Below, piece after piece: positions 24,943 to 35,715 of a stretch of 64,000 nucleotides of DNA. Each line of letters starts with the position of its first letter. Within the stretch, counting starts at the first letter, position 1. Position numbers and translations under genes: made by a program. Source of the stretch: Mimachlamys varia (Eukaryota > Mollusca > Bivalvia > Pectinida > Pectinidae). The stretch covers positions 3,220,001 to 3,284,000 of the forward strand of contig OX392527.1 of the NCBI GenBank assembly GCA_947623455.1, given 5' to 3'. The notes under the pieces are model-generated. The model did not search any database. It worked only from the letters and a program-made list of their open reading frames with translations, and was not told the origin of the DNA.

Positions 24943-26570
24943 AGGTCAGTGTGATTTGTGTGGCAGTGAGACTGGAGTACTTATTAGTGGGAGGTGTGAG
25001 ATGTTTGGACACCCAGATGTCAGACTGGACATAGAGAGAAGGTGGAGTATAAGGCAAGGAAATGTCCTCCTGATTGTACAGCTTGTCATCAAGGTGTCAG
25101 GGGCCAGGCCATAGCTCCATTCAAAACACACAATACCTAGGTCATTTTCTTAATCTAATTGTCTGTGGGTCAACATAAACTTGGGGTAATTGATGTAGGT
25201 ATAATGTGTAGATAAATAATTTACTAAGTGACCAATAGTAGCCAACCACCAACATGACAAGTACCTGTCAATGACATCTGTGTATAGATACAGAATATAA
25301 AGGCTGTAGCCCAGACAACAGATTACACTTAATTCTCTGTGTTAGGGCCTGGTAAGACCTCCCTACAAACAACCATACTCATTTGTCATTTTCACAGAAG
25401 GAAAATGTAGTCGTAATTAGAATTATGGTAATTATTGCATAATACTAGAAGCCAGCATCATTATGGAATCTGTATGATAACTGTCTCACCAGAACTTGGC
25501 CACCCTTCACTTGTGGAGTATAGCAATAGTGTTAGTGTGCTGGGACGTACGGAGGCAACTGTAGCGTTAGTAGTGTGCTGATGCTATAGAGCTCACACCG
25601 AGTAGGAAATACCATGATATTGACTGTTCAATCATCTTAAAGGTAGGTCGTATGTATCTGAGAATGCAAGCTTATTGTATTAAATGTTAAATACTATAAT
25701 TAAATATTGATCCCTGATGGTTAGTCCATGAAATCATCTTCGTCTAAATAGTGAATTTTTCCAAGGAAATCATTTCTTTTCAATCCAATCTAAGCTGACA
25801 TTACATGTAAAATGAAGAATGTTTCTGATAATGTTAAAAGGACTTTTACTTCTTACACTTCCTTATACATTGACAAGGCTTAAAATGAAGGATGTTTTAC
25901 ATTTTATTTTTATTATTAAATACAAAACAAAAATTAAATAAATGAATGAATAAAACAAATTATGACTTTCCAATAAAATTGTTAAAAATGATTTCCTACT
26001 TGAAGTTGATCTGACAAGAGTTATGAACCAAGACGCTGATACTCGGCTTCAGCAGCTGAGATCTTTGTTTGTCAACATTTCCTATCTTATCTAAAAATCC
26101 TCTCTTGGAATTGATGAAGTCTTTCTATTCAATAATGTCTTATTACAAGAAATTGACAAGTTTGAAGCTTGAAGTAATGAGAATGTTGTGTTGTTTTGAT
26201 GTTAAGGCTATACAATTTCTACAAATGATGTAATATTTAGACAGGCAGTAAAAACCAGCAGATTATATTACTGACAGAGTTTTAACTCAATCAGTCCCCT
26301 ATCAAATCGTCCGATGTTTTTTTAACAGCTCTCAACCATTTGTTTTTCTTCTATTTCAAAACCTGGTGAAGCATTATAAATTATTAGAGGTTTTGAGAAC
26401 AATTTTTTTTTTCTGCTAGCAATGTGAATTACGTTTTTGCAAAACAAATTTAAGCTCATATCAGTACTAGTTCTAACACATACATCCAGCAATCAAGTAA
26501 AACGGGGTGTAATGAAATTTAACTTAACAACCTTTATCGTTAATTAAAAAGCAAGTATTATAGAAACTTC
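24943..26570. other. AT-rich unique stretch, no gene seen
   Basis: No reading frame, RNA gene or element was recognised. Composition is strongly AT-rich after 25650. Confidence 0.4.
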
Positions 26571-27087
26571 AATAATAATTAAAATAAATTATAGCTTTTT
26601 GTTATGTGCTCCGTAATTTAAATAATAATTAATATACATTGTAGCTTTTTGTTATGTGTTCCGTAACTTAAATAATAATTAATATAAATTGTAGCTTTTT
26701 GTTATGTGTTCCGTAACTTAAATAATAATTAATATACATTGAAGCTTTTTGTTATGTGTTCCGTAACTTAAATAATAATTAATATACATTGTAGCTTTTT
26801 GTTATGTGTTCCTTAACTTAAATAATAATTAATATAAATTGTAGCTTTTTATTATGCGTTCCGTAACTTAAATAATAATCAATATACATTGTAGCTTTCT
26901 GTTATGTGTTTCGTAACTTGAATAATAATTAATATACATTGTAGCTTTTTGTTATGTGTTCCGTAACTTAAATAATAATTAATATACACTGTAGCTTTTT
27001 ACTATGCATTCCGTAACTTAAATAATAATTAATATACATTGTAGCTTTCTGTTATGTGTTTCGTAACTTGAATAATAATTAATATAG
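26571..27087. repeat. 50-bp AT-rich minisatellite, about 10 copies
   Basis: The unit contains gttatgtgttccgtaactta, aataataattaatatacatt and gtagcttttt. The period of 50 bp is regular. Divergence between copies is low. Confidence 0.95.
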
Positions 27088-27161
27088 AATTGTCTTAACT
27101 ATAACATTTAAACAATCTTATAAATGTCTCATTACAATCCATCATGTAAGTGTCTTATAAT

Positions 27162-27332
27162 GTCACAAACATATAAAACTGTATAATATATATACTGACC
27201 AGATTATCATCACACAGTGGAATCTCACAAACATATAAAACTGTATAATATATATATACTGACCAGATTATCATCACACAGTGGAATCTCACAAACATAT
27301 AAAACTCTGACTAGATTATCATTACACAGAGG
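27162..27332. repeat. About 62-bp tandem duplication, 2.5 copies
   Basis: The segments cacaaacatataaaactgta and accagattatcatcacacag recur. The copies differ by a TA dinucleotide, and the third copy is internally deleted. Confidence 0.85.
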
Positions 27333-28045
27333 ATTTCAACACTTCAATCTCTATTATTTTTATTTTGAGGAAGAAACAGAATTAAAAAGAAGAGTTGAAT
27401 ATCTTCCAGCCTAATATGCCATTAACATACAAATCACCATAGATACCCATTTTTATACAGGCTTTGTAACAGTTTATTACAAATTCTTCTTCCAGATAAT
27501 TAGTTTCTTACAGCTCTGATTGCACCATGGCCAACCTTTCATATTTTTCTAAAGAATTCATGTAGGGATTGCTTTAAGCTGCCCGTGAGCTTCTGTCTAA
27601 ATCATTTACATGTTATCAAAGGATGAAATGGAAAACATGCAAAACGGCAGTGGAGAAGGAATCCACAGGGCATTACACTGCTTCTGTGAGATAAGAGCTA
27701 AACAATCGTCTTTAAATTTCAATTACCCACCTTAATTAAATGATGCTTGAATAACTAGATAAATTACTACATCCTCACCATCAAGATATAAATAACTGTT
27801 CCCGGTCTATTACACTCAAGACAGATCCATTATCAGAATGACTCAGGCTGTGGTGTCAAATTAAAATTATGTAATGGGAAAATTGGGAAAAAAATGAGCA
27901 ATCTGGATTAGATGATAGTGAAATAATATTGTTTAAGACTGGTGTCTGAAATATGGATAAATGGTTCAAGTCTGGATAATATTACTGACAGACAGAGATC
28001 AGGATTCCCATACCAAAATAATACCCATCGATGAATAGTTGTTAT
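27333..28045. other. Unique stretch, no gene seen
   Basis: No feature was recognised. Confidence 0.4.
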
Positions 28046-28306
28046 ACATCCCTGACAAAGTCAGTATAGTGGTTTTGTTACCATGGTAACTGGCAAAGTC
28101 AGTAGTGGTTGTGTTACCATAGTAACTGACAACGTCAGTAGTGGTCATGTTACCATGGTAACTGACAAAGTGTGTAGTGGTTGTTTTACCTTAGTGACTG
28201 ACAAAGTGTGTAGTGGTTGTGTTACCATAGTAACTGACATAGTCAGTAGTGGTTGTGTTACCATGGTAACTGACAAAGTGTAGTGGTTGTGTTACCATAG
28301 TTACTT
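28046..28306. repeat. 36-bp minisatellite of RFX X-box-like sites, about 7 copies
   Basis: The unit is ggttgtgttaccatagtaac followed by tgacaaagtcagtagt. Three copies hold the perfect 14-bp palindrome gttaccatggtaac (28077-28090, 28149-28162, 28257-28270). Two hold gttaccatagtaac (28113-28126, 28221-28234). All five fit the X-box consensus GTNRCC-N2-RGYAAC. Two more copies (around 28185 and 28291-28304) are degenerate. The consensus match is direct observation; any RFX binding is inference. Confidence 0.9.
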
Positions 28307-29664
28307 GGTATCTATTCCCGACAAAGTTAACCAGTACTCTGGTACCAATAATAAGTACCTGATACTGTATATAACTAAGCCAACATCTAACAATATTTGG
28401 CTTTTCTACTTAACGGTGGTGGGAGGGAGTCTGGGGCCGCCACAAAGCCAAATGACATTGTTGATGTAGGGCACCTTGTGGACAGTCTGAGTTGACCATG
28501 TGGTCATTCATGTCGGCTGTCATGAATAGATTTCTTCCAATAATATTTAATGAATAAAGATTGACTGAGCTGAGTGTGGTTAGACTGGACAAAGGGCCAG
28601 GAAAACACTGGTCTGAATGGATCAGGGGCAGGACGGGGCTAGCATGGACCTTAATTTATCGGTTATTGTGATTTAATCAATTTAAATGTGACAAAATACA
28701 TTCAAATGTTTCTTTACTGAGAAAACATATTTAAGAACGAAAATAGGCTAAGTTTTGGTCAATGGTAGGTGGCTTTATACACTGTATGATCAGGTCTCGT
28801 CCAAGGTTGTATACCCCGGACAAATATTTGTTTAAGTTTCTCCTCAATGGTACACCTCACTGAAATGAATAGTGTTGGTCGCAATAGCTTGGTTAAACAA
28901 AGCGAGAACTCCGCCATCGGGTGGCGGATCACCCTATAGTCCACTAATTGTGTGTATTATCATTGACATAAGTCTAGCCGAGCCCATCATTGGCATTGGG
29001 TATAAAAAGCTTTCCTTCAGTTCTGATTTCGTGGTGTGGAATAAACTATCCCAACATCTCGCCACCTTCTCCATAGGCACAGGGCCTCAGGTATATAGAA
29101 ATACAGCTTGGCCTGGTTTTTCACTCAAAATTAATGTTGTTCTCAATAATCCGTTAAGATTTAAAACCTAGCACTGCCTTAAACCATTTTTTTTCTTTTA
29201 AACTACTAACAATATTTTCTTGCAATTGTACGGCAGACTGTATTTACATGTTGAGGTCGTGAGACAGCCTTTGACCTCCGGCCCCTTTGTCAGTCGGCTG
29301 TGATACCTGTTAGGCAGGCTCACACTACACTGTACACAGTTCTAAGCACATGGCTGGGAGCTTTACCTGTGTGCCCTTTTCGTGAATGGAGTTTAAGCAT
29401 ATTTTGGCTGTTTTCGGATCTGTAATTTTTGTGTGACTTTACACCAATCTAAGGTAAGAAAGTGGTGTTTGTGTTACTCCTGTTTGGTAATGTTGTTTTA
29501 ACCGAGATGAGCCGACCATTAGATTAATCTGGGTATGCACAACACCGGTACACCATCGCACCCAGGCTCGTATCCACAGCTGATACCCAGTAACAATTAA
29601 CCAATGATAACTTGTGAATATATGTGTCTATAACAGTTATCATTTTCCTTATATCTTGGTCATT
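28307..29664. other. Unique stretch, no gene supported
   Basis: A 99-residue plus-strand frame lies at 28872-29171, next to a small hairpin (ccgccatcgggtggcgg near 28911-28927) reminiscent of the left end of the element at 13459. It may be a relic of a dispersed element. No domain is recognisable. Confidence 0.35.
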
Positions 29665-29728
29665 GTTAGCAGACCTAACAAGGGTGTAACACAGAAGTTA
29701 GCAGACCTAACAAGGGTGTAACACAGAA
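29665..29728. repeat. Perfect 32-bp tandem duplication
   Basis: The segment gttagcagacctaacaaggg and following gtgtaacacagaa occurs twice, identical in both copies. Confidence 0.9.
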
Positions 29729-29900
29729 GTTGTACTGTGAATCAGAGGCTGACAACATAACTACCTGTAATTAATTATATCCTGGCCAAGTTTACTTACT
29801 GAATATAGAACTGACGTAAGCCATTTGTCTGAAGTGTTTTATTAACACCTGTCATTGTGTAGCTTAAACATTCCTAGGTCAGTGTGTAACAATGTATTGT

Positions 29901-30055
29901 CCTAGGTTCATCACAGAGTTTGTTAGTCCTCAGCGAGTTTATTATATATCTTAGGTTCATCACAGAGTTTGTTATAGTCCTCAGCGAGTTTATTATATAT
30001 CTTAGGTTCACCACAGAGTTTTTAGTCCTCAGCGAGTTTATTATTTATATTATGT
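29901..30055. repeat. About 50-bp tandem repeat, 3 copies
   Basis: Each copy carries aggttcatcacagagttt and cctcagcgagtttatta. Copies differ by one to three base indels. The third has ttcacc instead of ttcatc. Confidence 0.9.
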
Positions 30056-31210
30056 AGATGTAATATTGTCACATTTTTTCGTACATTTTTTGCCAAATTC
30101 TTATAACTATCACAGCAATGACAAATATGTTACGATTCCTAGGCTAGTTAGTGTTAATATAAATTTTTGAAGTACAATGTAGATGAACGATTGACTTGAA
30201 ATGTTACAATCTACATCATAAATTTTCACTTATTCATATATAAGAACATAATTTGTATTTTAACATACCTGACATACAATTGATCCTGATAGCAAAATTA
30301 TTATACAAACTGTATGTGTATAATTAGCAGATAAGGTATTTCTTAAGTTCAAACCATCGAAAACAGGAGAATGTCAATTCAAAACAACTTAATTTTCATC
30401 GTAAAATTCTTTGCAGCATTAACTTTTTTTTTTATTTTCTGCAATAAAAACATTTTTATTGTCTGCAATAAAAATCAAAAGAAATGTAATTGAAGTATAT
30501 ATTAAGTCCTCCATCCTTAGATTTATCGTGAGTTTCCAACCCCATGTAATAAAGATCATCTGTGGTCCAAGTGCTCTTGATAGCATTGTCTGATAGCACA
30601 GCAAGCAGCACATAAATTATACCAGATAACTATTTAAGTATAAATGTAATCTAAAAGCACCTATCACACAGAAAAGCAAGTCCTTTATGACTTTATGCAT
30701 CGTAGATATTCATCGTAGATATTTATCGATATAAAGGTGAGGCAATAATGATTACAGCACTCTATATTTTAGAAGTACTTAACAAGCCTGGGTAGAGCAC
30801 ATTCAAAATGAAATAATGTTATGTTACCTTACCTATTTAACTGTCTGAATACAAATATGGTGGTTTTACTTTGAAATAAAACCAGTAGACCATAATAGAA
30901 ACACTTGCACACCTAAAACAGCCGGTAAGCCAACATTCTCTCTTAATGTATTTTGACAAGAAGGAAACGAACCACAGAATTTTGTAGTTGTGTATATGAA
31001 TTATCAGTGCAGTGCTGTTGACAGTCGCGCAGGTGTCGGCCATAATCATCACAAGGCTAGGTATGCTAAGTATTTGTATAACCCTGTCAGTCGCCCCCGG
31101 CTCTCACTAAATTTTACATTACTTCCTAACTAGAAAAAAATCAATCACTGTCTCAAATTTATAATATAAGCTGATCGTAGACATTACTAGTGCACTGCCT
31201 GATCACACAC
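30056..31210. other. AT-rich unique stretch, no gene seen
   Basis: Minus-strand frames at 30419-30613 and 30837-31052 have no recognisable domain. There is a small duplication of catcgtagatatt near 30698-30725. Confidence 0.4.
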
Positions 31211-31665
31211 GACAGGTAACAGTTTCTATAAGACAGGTAACTGTTTCTAGATTACAGGTAACTGTTTCTATATGACAGGTAACTGTTTCTATATGACAGG
31301 TAACTGTTTCTATATGACAGGTAACTGTTTCTTTACGACAGGTAACTGTTTCTATATGACAGGTAACTGTTTCTACATGACAGGTAACCGTTTCTACATG
31401 ACAGGTAACTGTTTCTAGATTACAGGTAACTGTTTCTATATGACAGGTAACTGTTTCTACATGACAGGTAACTGTTTCTATATGACAGGTAACTGTTTCT
31501 ATATGACAGGTAACTGTTTCTTTACGACAGGTAACTGTTTCTATATGACAGGTAACTGTTTCTACATGACAGGTAACTGTTTCTACATGACAGGTAACTG
31601 TTTCTATGCGACAGGTAACTGTTTCTATATGACAGGTAACTGTTTCTATATGACATGTAACTGTG
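31211..31665. repeat. 21-bp minisatellite, about 22 copies
   Basis: The unit is gacaggtaactgtttctata plus one base. It contains the dyad ACAG-GTAA-CTGT and the donor-like CAGGTAACT. Open frames on both strands follow from the 21-bp length and are not taken as genes. Confidence 0.95.
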
Positions 31666-34050
31666 TCTGTAGCAGCTAATGTACTTCTTTATATATAAAT
31701 TCTTCATGAAAGATGTCCTCAATAATTAAAACAAACAAATGTTTGATATTTTAAATTACAACCTGAACCGTTCAAAAAGTTTCTGTCCAATACTGAGACT
31801 GTTTTTAGTATCAAATGGTTGGAAGAAAAACTACACCAACATTTTCTGGAGATTTTAATTTGTGTGCATTAATAGAAAATATTCAGCAAATTAATGTCTT
31901 CAATCCTTAGAAAAAATCGCCCTATAAAAATGCCCTAAGGAATACTGAAAATGTCAATAAATTTGTTCAAAATTATTAATTTATTGACACATTTTCTAGT
32001 AAGTTTATGAAAAAAGTTAATATGAAATATTTACCTGAACATAACTTTATTCTTTAAATTAATAACTTACTTGTGCTTGATTATGAAAACTACAGTTTCC
32101 TCCTTGTAAAGATGGACTGACATGAACTGTGTTGGTTAGAGCTGGCCCTGGTGGAGGTTTAGGTGTGTCAATAACTAGTATCTTATGTCATCTTCACCAA
32201 TAATGGATATCAAATTACATGTACCTCCAGTACTATATTTATCATCTATAAATAATCAACTCTCTTAAACTCTTCAAAGAAGGTGCTAAACCTCGTTTAC
32301 TGTAGGAATAAGGTAGGACAAATATCCAAGGCCAGGTATAAACACAGCAATGTTTATCAGCGATGTTTATCACCGATGTATATAGGTTTAATAACATAGG
32401 ATCATACTCCAGAAATCCGGTTGATTGAAAACATATATAAAATGTTTGAATTGTAACTAATTTGGAATTAATTTCAACATAATTTATTTTTTTCGTCGTA
32501 TTAATATTTGACCAGTTTTCACTTAAAAAATGCTAAACCAACAATCAATTAAAATCATAAATTCTTTACTTTCAAGTATATATACAGCCATACAATTCCT
32601 TATTCCTTTTTTCAGTGAGAATGTTTTACAGAATTGATCTTTACCCTATATATACATATAAAAAATGCCAACCTGTAATACTTGTTCTGATGGGAGTGCT
32701 GTGACATTTGGTAACAGAGGTCTGAGACCTACATTAAGTTTTATAGGGACGTACACAAGGAGAGTAGAACCATGGTTTACAGAAAGTTCATAAATTACGA
32801 AGGTTTATAGGAGCAGAGACTTTGGTTTTACGGCTAGGAGGCTCTTTTAAATTAGGTTGAGGCAGGTTTTACAGTAGGAGTTTGTGTTACAAGGTAAAAC
32901 CAGTGTTGATGATGGAGTGTTGTATAGTCACAAAGTTTTTACCTGCAGGCCACACTGGTGCTACAGGTGAGCTAACGATTAGTTACTGACACGAGTTCTA
33001 CACCTTAGATATACACTTCCTTGTGTACATCAGGCACCAGTCCACGGCCCCAGGGTAACGACAGACACACCCGACTCGGCTTTTCATGTTTGACACCTAG
33101 ACCTAGGGATATTTATGGTCTGCTGTAAGGTGCACGCTCGTGGTCTTTCAGGCTTTTATAAGTTCAAGTCCTTTAAATGAATAATTAGACATTTTAGCGG
33201 ACAGGAGACCATATTAATTCAAATATTAAAAAAAAAATTAAAAAGCTTTCCTGATTGCAATAATTTGTATTTGCTTAGTTTTATTTGACAGCTATATATA
33301 ACATGTTTGGTTTATGATTTACTATGTAATTAAATCTACATGAAATATATTAGAAAAAGTGTCCTATAAAATATTCTATATTTTCTGCTGATTTAAACAA
33401 TTAGTTTGTGTGCGAAAGTTTATGTGACGGTTTAATTTTGTACATCAAAACCATGTGTTAAGAAACACTCATTTGGAAGTTCAAGTTTCATGCAGAAAGA
33501 CAAAACCTAGCTACTGGTCGCAGGCTAGAGTGGACCTGAAACTGGAGCAAATACATTATTCTTTCCCTGTTAAAGATTATACATATATATAGCCTTCAAT
33601 CTTTCCGAGTCCCGAGTCCCGGCCATCTCTCCTCCTCACCACACTCGCCTGACCCTGATAAACGGCTTCCCTAGTGACCATCCGATGGAGTTTGTCTGGT
33701 CTCGGGTCGCATGTTGTAAAATAAACATAGCTGGGTACATCTAAATAAAGCCATCCAGAACTCAGCAATCCCCACAATTACAGTCAGGTCACCCGGTTCT
33801 TGTGCAGTCTAACGTCAAATAAGAACCGTTCAGGAAACACTTTAAACCTTTTTGATAAAATTATAATCAGTATGCTGCTACCATGCTTTTTTAATTGGCT
33901 GAAAGTTAAAATCACATGGTATGGTTTTGTAGGGGGTAATTACAGTAGGTCTGAACCCAGAGCACAGCCTATTTTCACCTGATCAGGTCAATTATACCCA
34001 CACATTACCCTCCTTCCCTCTGTTGTGGTTCATTTGAGGTTAGGGAGAAG
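31666..34050. other. Unique stretch upstream of the gene; possible 5' exon at its end
   Basis: No coding exon is recognised. The stretch ends at aag|gtaaga (34048-34056), a near-ideal 5' splice donor that could close a 5' non-coding exon of the gene at 34520. A second donor-like site, ctgg|gtgagt, is at 34099|34100. The minus-strand frame at 33577-33777 lacks a recognisable domain. Confidence 0.35.
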
Positions 34051-34445
34051 GTAAGACAAGGGAAGTTGATAAATGTCGGAGTATATAGACTGGTTCTGGG
34101 TGAGTGAGTACCTGGCTCGAGGCTACAGACATTGTGATAGAGGCTGTGGTGTCTCTACCAGACAGTGCAGGTCTACACAGTACAGGTACAACACGTGTAT
34201 CTACCACACATCACAGTAAGGGTATATACCACACAATCATTTTGGTAAATTTTATCACAGAATTTGTTTCAAAATTATTGAAATTCTATGCTATTTACTG
34301 ACCGATTTATGTAAAATGATATGTAATTATCTACCAGAGCCTTGTGTCAAAACCAACCTTGGATATGGGGTTGGCGACTGGAAGCTGGTACTTAGTAGAG
34401 CTATATATTGATTTGTTGACTAATTGATTGCTGATGTACTTTCAG
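34051..34445 (+). other. Candidate 5' UTR intron of the membrane-protein gene
   Basis: The proposed intron begins gtaaga at 34051 (or gtgagt at 34100) and ends tgatgtactttcag at 34445, a reasonable polypyrimidine-AG acceptor with a ctgat branch-like sequence just before it. An intron here would place the exon start 74 nt before the start codon at 34520. The acceptor is fairly convincing and the donor choice is uncertain. Confidence 0.35.
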
Positions 34446-34478
34446 ACTGATGCATGGGACTGGTCCTACCGGAACACC

Positions 34479-34523
34479 ATGGTGGCTTATGGGCGGCACA
34501 ATGAAACACCAACTTCAGCATGA
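34479..34523 (+). other. Upstream ORF (14 codons) ending on the main start codon
   Basis: The ATG at 34479 sits in a strong initiation context (acaccATGg, A at -3 and G at +4). It opens a 14-codon frame that stops with TGA at 34521-34523. That stop overlaps the main ATG at 34520 as ATGA. If translated, it would be expected to reduce or condition initiation of the 267-residue protein through reinitiation. The same frame is open back to the acceptor at 34446, giving 25 codons, so it could instead be the end of an upstream coding exon. Confidence 0.35.
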
Positions 34524-35323
34524 CGGACATAATGACACTCAACTACCTCTTTTTTCTTGGAATTGTTATACCGTGTATAATCACTGTCACCCTCTTCGTT
34601 GTATTCATTTTGTGCTGGAACAAATACAGACTACGTAAAGAGATCATGACCAAAAAATTTGACCCCCACAAGAAATTTCGATCAGGGAAAGAGGCTTACA
34701 AAGTGCCCCGTCCTCCCCTACCCCCAAAATGGATTTATAGGACATCCAAATCTCAGGATGGACAAAGTATTCTACCGCATCATAACAAAGCTTTCGACGT
34801 CAGTCCCGACACCCCGGGGGAGGGGCACATGTACAATACATTCCATGACAGTGGTATGTCTGAACTCAGTGAGATCCAGTATCGGTTCGAGAGTCAGCGT
34901 CCTCACTCTCAAGCTTCGACAGACTCAGAGGATTCGGGCTTCAGGAGCTCCCGGTCCGGACAATACCTACACAGCGCCCAAAATAGTAACGTACAGGAAC
35001 TTCCCCTGTTCAAACCACTGGACAGCTTATCTCAACCACAAACTGTTAATATTCCTCCAAACTGTGATAATGTACGAATTTCTAGTCGCCGGTCAAGACG
35101 GAAAAGTCGGTCTCCGGCCAATCAGAGGACTAGACAGGAATGTGCAGCCAATAAGAGGACTAAAGAGGAATGTGTTGATGTAAATGAGATTCTAAAGGAT
35201 ATTAAGTCACAACCATTATCAGTGATATCCCCACAAATGGGGCAACTTACAGTAACCATGGCAACAGTGCACCACCCTAACATTGAGGAGCGGGGTGCGG
35301 CTATGGCCTACTCCGTCGTGTAG
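34520..35323 (+). CDS. Single-pass membrane protein with SH3- and PDZ-type tail motifs, uncharacterised
   Basis: The frame encodes 267 residues. A very short N-terminus (1-9) precedes one hydrophobic segment (about 10-33) and a basic stop-transfer stretch (NKYRLRK, 34-40). This predicts N-out, C-in topology without a cleaved signal. The cytoplasmic tail holds a class II SH3-type motif (PPLPPK, 65-70), Ser/Asp-rich segments with DSGMS (110-114) and DSGFRS (138-143, matching the beta-TrCP degron pattern DSG-hydrophobic-X-S), an Arg/Ser cluster (RRSRRKSR, 190-197), a tandem 10-residue duplication (201-210 and 211-220) and a C-terminal YSVV that fits a class I PDZ ligand. The start is the first ATG after an in-frame TGA at 34502, with A at -3. 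The segment is visibly more GC-rich than its surroundings, supporting coding. I do not recognise the family. It resembles a tail of an adhesion or signalling receptor, so an upstream ectodomain exon joined in another frame remains possible. Confidence 0.7.
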   Translation: MTDIMTLNYLFFLGIVIPCIITVTLFVVFILCWNKYRLRKEIMTKKFDPHKKFRSGKEAYKVPRPPLPPKWIYRTSKSQDGQSILPHHNKAFDVSPDTPGEGHMYNTFHDSGMSELSEIQYRFESQRPHSQASTDSEDSGFRSSRSGQYLHSAQNSNVQELPLFKPLDSLSQPQTVNIPPNCDNVRISSRRSRRKSRSPANQRTRQECAANKRTKEECVDVNEILKDIKSQPLSVISPQMGQLTVTMATVHHPNIEERGAAMAYSVV

Positions 35324-35709
35324 CGTTAATATACAGTGATATATAATTATGTGTAGTATGTGCAAGTATTGTGAAGAAGGAGTTTTTTCGAAGGTTGTGA
35401 TTATAATATACCTTAAACAACCAAAACCAGTGATTTTTGTTGCTGTTTATCAATGGGATTTATCAAAAAGTGTGTTCAATTGTTGGTCTTTTAGTAGGAC
35501 GACCATCAGTGTAAGAATTGGTGATACAATCACATATGTTTAGAGTGGTCAAACCCTGGCCGGACTGGCCAAGATCACCACACAGGTGATATACAGGTGA
35601 GAGACTGGACAGGGTTTTCTGTAGTGATGTATATGTGTGTTAGTGTGCTCCATATAGTCTATCCTCCCATCTCAATCCTTTACAAGTGCTGAGTGATCAT
35701 CATGTTGAG

Positions 35710-35715
35710 AATAAA
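35710..35715 (+). terminator. Candidate polyadenylation signal AATAAA
   Basis: The hexamer AATAAA lies 387 bp after the stop codon and is followed within 25 bp by a GT/T-rich stretch (tgtgctatgtcatagtttgt). This is the first canonical signal I see downstream and would give a 3' UTR of about 0.4 kb. Confidence 0.4.

Noticed and set aside
28872..29171. 99-residue plus-strand frame
   Set aside because: No recognisable domain. The region begins with a small hairpin and may be an old dispersed element.
33577..33777. Minus-strand frame of 66 residues with mixed composition
   Set aside because: It looks somewhat protein-like but has no recognisable domain, no splice context and no neighbours to support it.
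34082..34088. TATA-like tatatag upstream of the gene
   Set aside because: If used it would place the transcription start after the donor sites proposed for the first exon, and TATA-like strings are common in this AT-rich DNA.
34450..34638. 62-codon plus-strand frame overlapping the membrane-protein start
   Set aside because: It overlaps the coding sequence in another frame and its first ATG context is weaker than that at 34479. Kept only as part of the uORF discussion.
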